Shown here piece after piece: positions 1 through 7,649 of a stretch of DNA of 64,000 nt. The notes beneath the pieces are model-generated. The model made no database searches, was not told the DNA's origin, and saw nothing but the letters and a program-made list of their open reading frames with translations. How positions within the stretch are numbered: the stretch's first letter is position 1; each line of letters starts with the position of its first letter. The stretch is from Bin87 sp965207585. GTDB lineage: Bacteria > Chloroflexota > Dehalococcoidia > Lucifugimonadales > UBA3495. Position numbers and translations under genes: made by a program. Location of the stretch: the NCBI GenBank assembly GCA_965207585.1, contig CBDBMT010000003.1:372001-436000 (forward strand), read 5' to 3'.

Positions 1-11
1 AACTAGCTATT

Positions 12-104
12 TGTCAGAATCAGGATTTACAAGATTTCAGGATTTTCGGGATTGAGTTCCCTAATCTTGCTAATCCTATGACCCTGTAAATCCTGATTCT
101 GACG
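12..104. repeat. Long inverted-repeat element, copy A (TGTCAGAATCAGGATT family)
   Basis: The stretch opens with TGTCAGAATCAGGATTTAC and closes with its near complement, GTAAATCCTGATTCTGAC, so the transcript can fold into a long hairpin. Similar elements of about 95-110 bp lie near 4193, 10065, 34715 and 40225. This copy sits directly before rplP, that is, inside or at the edge of the ribosomal operon. It has no coding capacity. It could be a MITE or a structured RNA element; no target duplication was identified. Confidence 0.8.
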
Positions 105-128
105 AAACCGATTACGGAGATTACCACC

Positions 129-569
129 ATGCTGCAGCCTAAGAGGACGAAATACCGCAAGATGGGTCGCGGCAAGCGGCGGGGCATGGCCACCACCGGG
201 AGCACCGTGGAGTTCGGCGAAATCGGCCTGAAGGCCCTGAGCCCCGAGTGGATCACCGCCCGGCAGATCGAATCCGCCCGTATCGCCATCACCCGTCACC
301 TGCAGCGCGGCGGCCGCACCTATATCCGCATCTTCCCGGACAAACCGGTATCCAAGAAGCCGGCCGAGGTCCGCATGGGTGGCGGCAAGGCGGCCAACGA
401 CCATTGGGTCGCCGTGGTCAAGCCGGGCCGCATCATGTTTGAGGTCGGCGGCGTGCCTCTGGACCAGGCTGCAGAAGCCCTCCAGAGGGCCGCGCACAAG
501 CTGCCCATTCCCACCAAGGTCGTTTACCGGGATCGCGTGAACTCGCTGCTGGCCACGGCAGGAAGGTGA
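129..569 (+). CDS. rplP: 50S ribosomal protein L16
   Basis: L16 is a large-subunit protein near the A-site tRNA and the peptidyl-transferase region. The 146 residues are close to the usual 137-145. Family hallmarks are the basic start LQPKRTKYRKMGRGKRRG, the central GGGKA segment, and the C-terminal KLPIPTKVV. The ATG follows a purine-rich GGAGA about 10 bases upstream. It is the first complete gene of the operon in the window and runs straight into rpmC; rpsC would be expected just before the window. Confidence 0.97.
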   Translation: MLQPKRTKYRKMGRGKRRGMATTGSTVEFGEIGLKALSPEWITARQIESARIAITRHLQRGGRTYIRIFPDKPVSKKPAEVRMGGGKAANDHWVAVVKPGRIMFEVGGVPLDQAAEALQRAAHKLPIPTKVVYRDRVNSLLATAGR

Positions 570-577
570 TAGCCGCT

Positions 578-769
578 ATGAAGATGTACGAAATTCGGGC
601 GCTGACCGACCAGCAAATCGAGGAAGAACTGCAAAAGTCCTACCGGGAGTTGATGAACCTCCGGTTCCGGGACGCCGTCAACCAGCTCACCGACACCAAC
701 CAGCCCCGCAAGACCCGCAAGGACATCGCACGGATGCTCACCTGCCTGCGCGAGCGGCAGCTTCAATAG
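578..769 (+). CDS. rpmC: 50S ribosomal protein L29
   Basis: L29 is a short two-helix protein of the large subunit at the peptide exit site. The 63-residue product starts MKMYEIRALTDQQIEEEL, as family members do, and contains the typical LMNLRFR segment. An in-frame GTG at 566 overlaps the rplP stop, but the ATG at 578 was chosen because it gives the family N-terminus and lies downstream of AGGAAGG. Position between rplP and rpsQ supports the call. Confidence 0.95.
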   Translation: MKMYEIRALTDQQIEEELQKSYRELMNLRFRDAVNQLTDTNQPRKTRKDIARMLTCLRERQLQ

Positions 770-834
770 CAGTTTGCGGCTCGACGTGACCGCAACACTC
801 TCCGTGCAGTGACAGAACTTTCAGGACTATCTTA

Positions 835-1218
835 ATGGCCAAGACAATGCGAAAAGTCCGGGTGGGCTCCGTGGTGAGCACCCGGATGGACAAGACCGCC
901 GTCGTGGAAATGGTGTGGAAGCAGCGCCACCGCGTCTACCGCAAGCAGATGCGGCGCGTGACCCGCTTCTACGTCCATGACCCCGAAAGTCAGTGCCGGA
1001 TCGGGGACACGGTCCGCATCCAGGAAACCCGGCCGATCTCTCGTACCAAGCACTGGCGGCTCCTGGAGATCCTGTCCCGGCGCCAGGTCGCCGATGTCCA
1101 GGCCATTGAACTGGAAGGCGACGCGGTGATTGAGCCAGTGGCAGACGCAGAAGACGATGATGCGATGACGGTTGACGACATCGCCGAAGAAATTACCGAT
1201 GACGACGAGGATGCGTAA
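835..1218 (+). CDS. rpsQ: 30S ribosomal protein S17 with acidic C-terminal tail
   Basis: S17 is a primary 16S rRNA-binding OB-fold protein. Residues 1 to about 83 match the family: VGSVVSTRMDKTAVVEM, then the RRVTRFYVHDP strand and GDTVRIQETRPISRTKHW. The family is usually about 80-90 residues; this protein has 127, with a tail of roughly 40 residues rich in Asp and Glu that ends DDDEDA. The tail could be a lineage feature; its role is unknown. The stop codon abuts the rplN ATG. Confidence 0.95.
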   Translation: MAKTMRKVRVGSVVSTRMDKTAVVEMVWKQRHRVYRKQMRRVTRFYVHDPESQCRIGDTVRIQETRPISRTKHWRLLEILSRRQVADVQAIELEGDAVIEPVADAEDDDAMTVDDIAEEITDDDEDA

Positions 1219-1587
1219 ATGATCCAGAGTTACACCAGGCTGCACGTAGCCGACAACAGCGGCGCGCGACGCATCCGGCTCATCAACATCCCCGGCTCCA
1301 GCCGGCGCAAGTACGCCTCGGTGGGCGACATCATCGTCTGCACCGTGCGCGAAGCCATCCCCAACTCCCCGGTGCGCAAGGGCTCGGTGGTCAAGGCAGT
1401 GGTCGTCCGACAGGCCGCGCCCCTGCTCCGCCCCGACGGCACCTACATCAAGTTCGACGACAACGCCGCCGTGCTGATCAACGACAACCAGCTGCCCCGC
1501 GGCACCCGCATCTTCGGCCCCGTCGCCCGCGAGCTGCGCGACAAGGGGTTCATGCGCATCGTGTCCCTCGCGCCGGAGGTGGTGTGA
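1219..1587 (+). CDS. rplN: 50S ribosomal protein L14
   Basis: L14 is a conserved large-subunit protein at the subunit interface. The 122-residue length is exactly typical, and the N-terminus MIQSYTRLHVADNSGARRI is diagnostic. The last codons (PEVV stop) contain the sequence GGAGG, which also serves as ribosome binding site for the ATG that overlaps the stop (TGATG). That ATG opens a repeated mini-ORF, not rplX itself. Confidence 0.97.
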   Translation: MIQSYTRLHVADNSGARRIRLINIPGSSRRKYASVGDIIVCTVREAIPNSPVRKGSVVKAVVVRQAAPLLRPDGTYIKFDDNAAVLINDNQLPRGTRIFGPVARELRDKGFMRIVSLAPEVV

Positions 1588-1808
1588 TGGCCAGGACTAA
1601 AATTTGCCCCATCCTTCCCGTCATTCCGGCGAAAGCCGGAATCCAGCCGGAGGTGGTGTAATGGCCAGGACTAAAATTTGCCCCATCCTTCCCGTCATTC
1701 CGGCGAAAGCCGGAATCCAGCCGGAGGTGGTGTAATGGCCAGGACTAAAATTTGCCCCATCCTTCCCGTCATTCCGGCGAAAGCCGGAATCCAGCCGGAG
1801 GTGGTGTA
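1587..1808 (+). repeat. Three perfect 74-bp tandem repeats carrying start sites of rplX
   Basis: The ATG GCC AGG ACT AAA AT start of rplX recurs at 1587, 1661, 1735 and 1809, a spacing of exactly 74 bases. Each unit holds the first codons of rplX, a genome repeat containing GTCATTCCGGCGAAAGCC, and a copy of the rplN end with GGAGG seven bases before the next ATG. Only the fourth start (1809) continues into L24. The array looks like insertion of a palindromic repeat followed by tandem expansion of the rplN-rplX junction. Confidence 0.97.
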
Positions 1809-1809
1809 A
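1587..1809 (+). other. Chain of three 24-codon mini-ORFs coupled to rplX
   Basis: Each 74-bp unit encodes the same 24-residue peptide, starting MARTKICPILPVIPAKAGIQ and ending PEVV, and stops with TAATG, so each stop overlaps the following start. Each start has its own GGAGG seven bases upstream. Ribosomes leaving rplN could therefore translate three short peptides before reaching rplX by stop-start coupling. Whether the peptides are made is unknown; the reading frames are seen directly, the coupling is inferred. Confidence 0.7.
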
Positions 1810-2081
1810 TGGCCAGGACTAAAATTCGCCGCGGCGACGACGTCCTGGTCATCGCCGGCAAGGACAAGGGCAAGACCGGCCGCGTCCTCAACATGGTGCC
1901 CGAAAAGAACCGGGTCATCGTCGAAGGCGTCAACATGGTGACCAAGCACTACAAGCCGCGCCCCGGCATCCGCCAGGGCGGCCGCGTGCAGCAGGAAGCC
2001 TCCATCCACATCTCCAACATCAAGCTCATCCAGAGCAACTACACCGAACCGAGCACTCAGTTCCGCAACCGGGACGAGTAA
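1809..2081 (+). CDS. rplX: 50S ribosomal protein L24
   Basis: L24 starts large-subunit assembly and binds near the exit tunnel. The 90-residue product contains the KOW motif (RRGDDVLVIAGKDKGKTGRV) followed by VNMVTKHYKPRP and a short C-terminal segment; family length is about 100. The start at 1809 gives the family N-terminus MARTKIRRGDDV and is preceded by GGAGG. Upstream in-frame extension through the repeat array would give an unlikely leader. Confidence 0.95.
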   Translation: MARTKIRRGDDVLVIAGKDKGKTGRVLNMVPEKNRVIVEGVNMVTKHYKPRPGIRQGGRVQQEASIHISNIKLIQSNYTEPSTQFRNRDE

Positions 2082-2101
2082 CTCTCTCGGGAGTGATCCC
2101 C

Positions 2102-2749
2102 ATGGCTACTGACCAGCAGGAAAGAACCGAACCGGGCGGAGGCCGCCGCCAGCGGCGCCGGCAGGAAGAGGCCGCATCCAACGGCGCCGAGCCGACGGAA
2201 CTGCCGCCTCCCGCTTTCAAGATCCGCTTCCGGGACGAGATCGTCCCGGCCATGGTGTCCGAGTTTGGGTACACCAGCCCCATGCAGGTGCCCCGGGTCA
2301 CCAAGATCAACCTGAACATCGGCCTGGGCGAGGCCCTGACCAATGGCCGGGCCATGGAGAGCGCCGTCCGGGACCTGACCACCATCTCAGGTCAGAAGCC
2401 GGTCATCACCCGCGCCCGCCGGTCCATCGCCGGGTTCAAGGTGCGCCAGGGCAATCCCATCGGCACCGCCGTCACCCTGCGCGGTGATCGCATGTACTAC
2501 TTCCTGGAGCGCCTGATCATCACGGCACTGCCGCGCATCCGCGACTTCCGCGGCATTTCGCGCAACGGGTTCGACGGCCGGGGCAACTTCTCCCTGGGCC
2601 TGCGCGAACAGATCGTGTTCCCGGAAATCGACTACAACAGCATCGACCGGCTGCGTGGACTCCAGGTAACCATCACCACCAGCGCGACCAACGACGCCGA
2701 GGCGGCGCGCCTGCTCGAACACTTCGAAATGCCTTTCGTCCGACAGTAG
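2102..2749 (+). CDS. rplE: 50S ribosomal protein L5 with N-terminal extension
   Basis: L5 binds 5S rRNA in the central protuberance. The conserved part begins about residue 37 (FKIRFRDEIVPAMVSEFGY) and includes VTKINLNIGLGEA, SGQKPVITRARRSIAGFK and the C-terminal ITTSATNDAEAARLL. At 215 residues it is longer than the usual 180 because of a charged, low-complexity N-terminus rich in Arg, Gln and Glu. ATG 2102 was preferred to 2093; it lies about 7 bases after a purine-rich sequence. Confidence 0.95.
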   Translation: MATDQQERTEPGGGRRQRRRQEEAASNGAEPTELPPPAFKIRFRDEIVPAMVSEFGYTSPMQVPRVTKINLNIGLGEALTNGRAMESAVRDLTTISGQKPVITRARRSIAGFKVRQGNPIGTAVTLRGDRMYYFLERLIITALPRIRDFRGISRNGFDGRGNFSLGLREQIVFPEIDYNSIDRLRGLQVTITTSATNDAEAARLLEHFEMPFVRQ

Positions 2750-2804
2750 GCTCGTCCCACCAGTCGGCACATCGCCGTAAGCCCGGCACAGGGAGAGAAG
2801 AACC

Positions 2805-3110
2805 TTGGCCAAGAAATCTTCCATCGTAAAGAACGAACGACGCAAGCAGACCGTCGCCAAGTACGCGGCGCAGCGCGCCGAGCTCCTGGCCGAAGCGCGG
2901 GACCTGTCCCGTTCCCCCCGTGAACGTTTCGACGCCCGTCAGAAACTGGCCCTGTTGCCCCACGACGCTAACCCCAACCGCATCCGGAACCGGGACGGCG
3001 CCACCGGGCGGCCACGCGGCTACATCCGCCACTTCGGCCTGTCGCGCATCTCCTTCCGGGAAATGGCGCTGGACGGCCTGCTTCCCGGCGTGCGCAAGGC
3101 CAGCCTGTAA
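2805..3110 (+). CDS. rpsN: 30S ribosomal protein S14, zinc-independent type
   Basis: S14 is a small-subunit head protein. The 101-residue length and absence of the CxxC pairs place it in the long, zinc-free class. Diagnostic segments are NPNRIRNRDGATGRPRGYIR and HFGLSRISFREMA near the C-terminus. The start codon is TTG, preceded by GGGAGAGAAG, and yields the family start MAKKSSIVKNERR. It stands between rplE and rpsH, the canonical spc operon position. Confidence 0.95.
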   Translation: MAKKSSIVKNERRKQTVAKYAAQRAELLAEARDLSRSPRERFDARQKLALLPHDANPNRIRNRDGATGRPRGYIRHFGLSRISFREMALDGLLPGVRKASL

Positions 3111-3166
3111 GGCCCTATTTGCACCGATGCACAGGATAGACAGGATTTTCAAGGAGCCCTTCCGCA

Positions 3167-3565
3167 ATGCCCATTAACGATCCGGTTGCCGATATGCTGA
3201 CGCGCATTCGCAACGCAATCCAGGCCCGGCACCAGACGGTGCTGGTACCTCAGTCCAAGATGAAGGTCGCCATCGCCGACATCCTGAAGGCGCAGGGCTA
3301 CATCCGCGACTGGGACCTGGCGCGCAACCAGAAATTCCCCACCATGCGGATCCACCTCACCTACAAGGACGACGACACCAACGCCATTCGCGGCCTGCGC
3401 CGGATCAGCAAGCCGGGACTGCGCGTGCACGTCGGTCGGGGCGAGATACCCCGGGTCTACGGCGGGTTGGGCATCGCCATTATCTCGACCTCCCAGGGAA
3501 TGATGACCGGATACGAGGCCTGGCGCAAAGGCATCGGAGGAGAGTTGGTCTGTTATGTCTGGTAA
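3167..3565 (+). CDS. rpsH: 30S ribosomal protein S8
   Basis: S8 binds the central domain of 16S rRNA and regulates spc operons in some bacteria. The 132-residue product starts with the typical INDPVADMLTRIRNA and ends with STSQGMMTGYEAW and GGELVCYVW. AAGGAG lies eight bases before the ATG. Its last 11 bases overlap the start of rplF in another frame, suggesting translational coupling. Confidence 0.97.
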   Translation: MPINDPVADMLTRIRNAIQARHQTVLVPQSKMKVAIADILKAQGYIRDWDLARNQKFPTMRIHLTYKDDDTNAIRGLRRISKPGLRVHVGRGEIPRVYGGLGIAIISTSQGMMTGYEAWRKGIGGELVCYVW

Positions 3566-4169
3566 CGAAATTCCGGTCAGCGTCGGCGTCGCCGAACGGA
3601 TCCCACCCACCGAAAAACCCCTGTCCCGTATCGGACGCCAGCCCATACCGATACCCGACGGCGTCCAGGTTGAGGTCCTCTACGGAGGCGTCAAGGTCAG
3701 CGGCCCGCGCGGCGAGGTGACCCAGACGTATCACCCGGAAGTAAACGTGAAGGTGGAGGACGGGCAGGTTATCGTAGAAAGGCTGACCGAGCGCAAGTTC
3801 CACCACTCGCTCCACGGCCTGACCCGGTCCCTGATCGCCAACGCCGTTGTCGGCGTCACCGAAGGCTACAGCCGGACCCTGGAGCTCATGGGCGTCGGAT
3901 ACCGCGTGCAGCAGAACGGCGCCGGCATCACCCTCAGCGTCGGTTACAGCCACACCGTCGACGTGTTCCCCGAAGACGGCCTGACCATGGAGGTCGAAGG
4001 CAACAACCGGGTCCACATCGCCGGCGTCGACAAGCAGAAAGTGGGCCAGCTGGCCGCCAAGGTCCGCAAGGTACGGCCCCCGAACCGCTACAAGGAAAAG
4101 GGCATCCGGTACCAGGGCGAGGTATTGCGCTTGAAGCCCGGCAAGGCCGCCGCGCGCCGCGCCGTGTAG
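3555..4169 (+). CDS. rplF: 50S ribosomal protein L6
   Basis: L6 lies near the factor-binding site of the large subunit. The core begins LSRIGRQPIPIPDGVQVEV at about residue 24, and the C-terminal half has the signature RPPNRYKEKGIRYQGE. At 204 residues it is about 25 longer than usual because of an N-terminal lead of unknown role. The ATG at 3555 lies inside rpsH behind GGAGGAGAG, which supports this start. Confidence 0.96.
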   Translation: MSGNEIPVSVGVAERIPPTEKPLSRIGRQPIPIPDGVQVEVLYGGVKVSGPRGEVTQTYHPEVNVKVEDGQVIVERLTERKFHHSLHGLTRSLIANAVVGVTEGYSRTLELMGVGYRVQQNGAGITLSVGYSHTVDVFPEDGLTMEVEGNNRVHIAGVDKQKVGQLAAKVRKVRPPNRYKEKGIRYQGEVLRLKPGKAAARRAV

Positions 4170-4192
4170 TCAGCATCCGCACATCCATCATT

Positions 4193-4299
4193 CGTCAGAA
4201 CCAGGATTTTCAAGATTATATGATTGTCGGGATTACAATTCCGGCCAATGCCCGCCTTATCCTGAAAATCCGGTAATCCCGTAAATCCTGATTCTGACA
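4193..4299. repeat. Long inverted-repeat element, copy B
   Basis: The stretch runs from CGTCAGAACCAGGATTTTCA to TAAATCCTGATTCTGAC and has internal complementary parts (ATTGTCGGGATTACA against TAATCCCG). It belongs to the same family as positions 12, 10065, 34715 and 40225. It fills the rplF-rplR gap in the ribosomal operon, so it is transcribed. A hairpin here could attenuate or process the mRNA; that is inference. Confidence 0.8.
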
Positions 4300-4324
4300 A
4301 TCTTAATTCGAGAGCAAAAGAGCA

Positions 4325-4684
4325 ATGCCACGCGACAAAGATTCCCGGAAACTCCGCATCGTCCGCCACCGGCGGGTGCGGAACAAGGTACACGGAACCC
4401 CCGAGCGGCCGCGCCTTTGCGTCTTCCGCAGCCTGAAAGGCATCTACGCGCAGGTGATTGACGACGTGGATGGCCACACCCTGGCCTACGCGTCCAGCCA
4501 CGAGGTGGGCGGCGAAGAGGCCGTGCCCAAGACGGCGGCGTCGGCCGCCGTGGGCAAGTTGGTCGCCGAGCGCGCCCGGGCCGCCGGTGTTACCTCCGTG
4601 GTGTTCGACCGGGGCGGCTACCGGTTCCACGGCCGGGTCAAGGCCCTGGCCGACGCAGCCCGCGAAGGAGGGCTTGTATTCTGA
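4325..4684 (+). CDS. rplR: 50S ribosomal protein L18
   Basis: L18 binds 5S rRNA with L5. The 119-residue protein has the family segments RRVRNKVHGTPERPRLCVFR, a central IYAQVIDDVDGHTLAYAS, and the C-terminal FDRGGYRFHGRVKALADAAR with GLVF at the end. It follows inverted repeat B, and its stop overlaps the rpsE start by one base (TGATG), so the two are probably coupled. Confidence 0.97.
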   Translation: MPRDKDSRKLRIVRHRRVRNKVHGTPERPRLCVFRSLKGIYAQVIDDVDGHTLAYASSHEVGGEEAVPKTAASAAVGKLVAERARAAGVTSVVFDRGGYRFHGRVKALADAAREGGLVF

Positions 4685-5544
4685 TGGTTTCTCCAGCAAC
4701 ACGTAGAGGGCCCAGAACCGGTCCCCCCGGCAGGGGTGGACCACCCGGCAGGGGCGGCGAAGGCGGCCCCGATCGTCGCGGCGGCCGTGGCCGTGACCGC
4801 GACCAGCGGCAGCGCGAGGACGACAGCGGCGGCATGAACGAGCGGGTCGTCCACACCCGACGCATCGCCAAGGTGGTCAAGGGCGGTCGCCGGCTCCGGT
4901 TCAACGCCCTGGTGGTGGTGGGCGACGGCCAGGGACGTGTGGGCGCCGGCATGGGCAAGGCGCTGGCGATCCCCGACGCGGTGCGCAAGGGAACCGCCGT
5001 GGCCCGCCGCAGCACCATCAGCATCCCCATCAAGGGGAGCACCATCCCCCACGAGATTTCCGTCCGCAAGGGCGCGTCCATCGTCATCATCAAGCCCGCC
5101 CCGCTGGGAACCGGCATCATCGCCGCCGGCGCAATGCGCGCCATGCTCGAGCTGGGCGGCGTGCAGGACGTGGTGGGCAAGTCGCTGGGATCGCGCAACC
5201 CCATCAACATCGTGCAGGCGACCCTGGAGGCCCTCAGCCTCCTGCGCGACCCCGAAACCGAACGGGCCAACCGGCTGGGGCTAACCACAGCGGGCTCTAA
5301 CGGAGCCACAGCAGCCGCTGCGCCGGACGCATCCGCCCCCGCCAGCGACGCAACCCCGGCTCCAGCCGCTGAAGCGCCTGCTGCCGAGGCCACTCCCGCT
5401 CCAGCCGCCGAGGCGGCTCCTGAAACCCCGCCGGCTGTTGCGGATGCTCCGTCACCCGAAGCCACCGCCTCGGACGAGCCCCCGGCCGCTGAGGAACCCG
5501 CAGCCGAGGCTCCGTCCGCGGAAGTCACCGAGCAAGAGTCGTAA
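4684..5544 (+). CDS. rpsE: 30S ribosomal protein S5 with long low-complexity ends
   Basis: S5 shapes the decoding centre. The conserved core (about residues 50-190) has RRLRFNALVVVGDGQGRVG, GKALAIPDAVRKG and LGSRNPINIVQATLEAL. The 286-residue total far exceeds the usual 165-200: residues 1-50 are rich in Gly, Arg and Pro, and about 95 C-terminal residues are Ala/Pro/Glu-rich. Such tails are probably disordered; their role is unknown. The reading frame is intact through both extensions. Confidence 0.95.
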   Translation: MVSPATRRGPRTGPPGRGGPPGRGGEGGPDRRGGRGRDRDQRQREDDSGGMNERVVHTRRIAKVVKGGRRLRFNALVVVGDGQGRVGAGMGKALAIPDAVRKGTAVARRSTISIPIKGSTIPHEISVRKGASIVIIKPAPLGTGIIAAGAMRAMLELGGVQDVVGKSLGSRNPINIVQATLEALSLLRDPETERANRLGLTTAGSNGATAAAAPDASAPASDATPAPAAEAPAAEATPAPAAEAAPETPPAVADAPSPEATASDEPPAAEEPAAEAPSAEVTEQES

Positions 5545-5597
5545 ACACGCAAGCATGCACCGCCCGCCTTTCATGGCAGGCGGCAGGTAACAGGCAC

Positions 5598-5780
5598 ATG
5601 GCTCAGATCAAAATCACCTGGAAGAAAAGCTGCATCGGGCGTCCGTCCTACCAGCGGCGGATCGTGCAATCGCTGGGGCTCAAGCGGCTGAACCATTCGG
5701 TCGTGCACGAGGACAGCCCCACCATTCGGGGTATGGTCAACAAGGTCCAGCACCTGATAACCGTCGAGCCGGTCGAATAG
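5598..5780 (+). CDS. rpmD: 50S ribosomal protein L30
   Basis: L30 is a small large-subunit protein. The 60-residue product has the family pattern: KITWKKSCIGRPSYQRRIVQ, then SLGLKRLNHSVVHEDSPTIR and GMVNKVQHLITVE. Length and position between rpsE and rplO are standard. A weak purine-rich sequence (CGGCAGG) precedes the ATG. Confidence 0.96.
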   Translation: MAQIKITWKKSCIGRPSYQRRIVQSLGLKRLNHSVVHEDSPTIRGMVNKVQHLITVEPVE

Positions 5781-5831
5781 CGGTCTGCCCCAATAAATTA
5801 CGGCCGCATAGTTTAGGGAGCGATTGCCACC

Positions 5832-6278
5832 ATGATGGAACACGAAATTACGCCGCCCAAGGGCGCGCGGCGAGCCCGCAAGCGGGTGGGCCGAGGCGAC
5901 GCCGCCGGCGGTGGCAGCTACGCTGGCCGCGGCTTGAAGGGTCAGAAATCCCGCTCCGGTCCCGGCCTGCGGCCCGGCTTCGAAGGCGGTCAGATGCCCT
6001 TGATCAAGGGTCTGCCCATGAAGCGCGGGTTCAACAACCGCTACAAGACCTACTACGCCCTGGTGGACCTGGACACGCTCCAGGAACGGTTTGAGGCCAA
6101 CACCCAGGTTACGCCGGAGCTTCTGCATCAGTTGGGCATCATCCGCCGCACCAAGCTGCCCGTGAAGGTGGTGGGAGACGGGGAACTGCAGCAGCCCCTG
6201 ACCGTGGCCGCGCACAAGTTCACCGCCTCGGCCCGCGCCAAGATCGAAGCGGCCGGTGGCGCCGTCACCGAGCTCTAG
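5832..6278 (+). CDS. rplO: 50S ribosomal protein L15
   Basis: L15 is a late-assembling large-subunit protein. The 148 residues match the usual size. Hallmarks are the Gly/Arg-rich N-terminus (RRARKRVGRG...GRGLKGQKSRSG), GFEGGQMPLIKGLPMKRGF, and a C-terminal KVVGDGEL...AHKFTASARAKIEAAGG. Two adjacent ATG codons (5832, 5835) are both possible starts. secY follows after 39 bases, as usual. Confidence 0.96.
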   Translation: MMEHEITPPKGARRARKRVGRGDAAGGGSYAGRGLKGQKSRSGPGLRPGFEGGQMPLIKGLPMKRGFNNRYKTYYALVDLDTLQERFEANTQVTPELLHQLGIIRRTKLPVKVVGDGELQQPLTVAAHKFTASARAKIEAAGGAVTEL

Positions 6279-6317
6279 CCTCGGCGAGCGGTTGGGACTG
6301 ACGGGGCAAGGCGCGCC

Positions 6318-7649
6318 ATGATTCAGACTGAAGCCCAGGCAGGAGGTCGCTGGCCACGCCTGGTGCAGGCGGCTATCGACGCTTTCAGCCTGCCCGACCT
6401 CCGGGCCAAGATCCTATTCACCCTGGGGATGTTGGCCCTGTACCGGCTGGTCGCCCACATCCCCATACCTGGCCTCGACACGGCCGCGCTGGAGCAGTTG
6501 TTCACCAACAACCAGCTCCTCGGCTTCCTCGATCTCTTTTCCGGCGGCGCTCTCAGCCGCATGAGCATCGTGGCGCTGGGGGTGTTCCCCTATATCACCG
6601 CGTCCATCATCATGCAGTTGCTGACGCCCGTGATCCCCCAGTTGCAGAACCTGTCGCGGGAGGGTGAAGCCGGACGCATCAAGATGAACCGCATCACCCA
6701 CTGGGGTACGGTGCCCATCGCCATCGCCCAGGCTTTCGCCCAGATGGTGCTGCTGCAACAGGCCGGCGTGCTCACCAACGTCGGGTTCGGCCCGGACTCG
6801 TTCCTCCCCACGCTGGCCGCGGTCCTGTCTCTCACCGCCGGCACCATGTTCCTGGTCTGGCTGGGTGAGCTGATCACCGAGCGCGGCATCGGCAACGGCA
6901 TCTCGCTGATCATCTTCGCCGGCATCGTCGTGGGCTTCCCCGGGCTGCTGGCCACGGGCTTCCTGGATCGCGACAACATCATCGGCGTCTTCTTCTTCGC
7001 CCTCATCGGCCTGCTGATCATCGCCCTGATCGTGGTGTTCAACGAGGCCCACCGCCGCATACCGGTGCAGTACGGCCGCAGCATCTTCAGAGGCGGCCAG
7101 ATGTACCGCCAATCGGGCTCCACGTACATCCCGCTGCGGATCAACTCGGCCGGCATGATCCCGCTGATCTTCGCCTTCTCCATCGTCATCCTGCCCGGAA
7201 CCGTGGCCCAGTACCTCAGCTCCGCCGGCGGTTTCGTCGGCAACCTCGCCGCCGATCTGCAGGTGGCCCTCAGCCCCACCGGTCCCATCTACTGGGTGCT
7301 GGCGTTCTTCCTGGTGGTGGCGTTCACCTTCTTCTACACGCTGGTCGTGTTCCAGCAGCAGAACATCGCCGAGAACCTCCAGCGCAACGGCGGCTTCGTT
7401 CTGGGCATCCGGCCGGGCCGGCCCACCCAGGACTACCTGAACCGGGTCATCCTGCGCCTCACCATGGGCGGCGCAATCTTCCTGGGATTCATCGCCATCG
7501 TGCCCTACATCGCGTCCCTGATCACCAACGTGGAGGCCATCGCCCTCAGCAGCACCAGCCTCCTGATCATGGTGGGCGTGGGTCTGGACACCCTGCGGCA
7601 GCTGGAAGCCCAGCTTATGATGCGCAACTACGAAGGGTTCCTGCGATGA
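6318..7649 (+). CDS. secY: Protein translocase subunit SecY
   Basis: SecY is the membrane channel of the general secretion pathway, working with SecE/SecG and SecA. The 443-residue product has about ten hydrophobic segments and family motifs: YRLVAHIPIPGLD near the N-terminus, FSGGALSRMSIVALGVFPYI, the LGELITERGIGNGISLIIFAG stretch, and ENLQRNGGFVLGIRPGRPT. It ends YEGFLR. Its stop overlaps adk by four bases (ATGA), so the two are likely coupled. Confidence 0.97.
   Translation: MIQTEAQAGGRWPRLVQAAIDAFSLPDLRAKILFTLGMLALYRLVAHIPIPGLDTAALEQLFTNNQLLGFLDLFSGGALSRMSIVALGVFPYITASIIMQLLTPVIPQLQNLSREGEAGRIKMNRITHWGTVPIAIAQAFAQMVLLQQAGVLTNVGFGPDSFLPTLAAVLSLTAGTMFLVWLGELITERGIGNGISLIIFAGIVVGFPGLLATGFLDRDNIIGVFFFALIGLLIIALIVVFNEAHRRIPVQYGRSIFRGGQMYRQSGSTYIPLRINSAGMIPLIFAFSIVILPGTVAQYLSSAGGFVGNLAADLQVALSPTGPIYWVLAFFLVVAFTFFYTLVVFQQQNIAENLQRNGGFVLGIRPGRPTQDYLNRVILRLTMGGAIFLGFIAIVPYIASLITNVEAIALSSTSLLIMVGVGLDTLRQLEAQLMMRNYEGFLR

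Noticed and set aside
1587..1808. CRISPR array in the 74-bp repeats
   Set aside because: Units are contiguous and identical with no unique spacers; each contains start codon and ribosome site of rplX.
3121..3160. Sixth copy of the long inverted repeat before rpsH
   Set aside because: ACAGGATAGACAGGATTTTC recalls part of the element, but there is no matching right arm.
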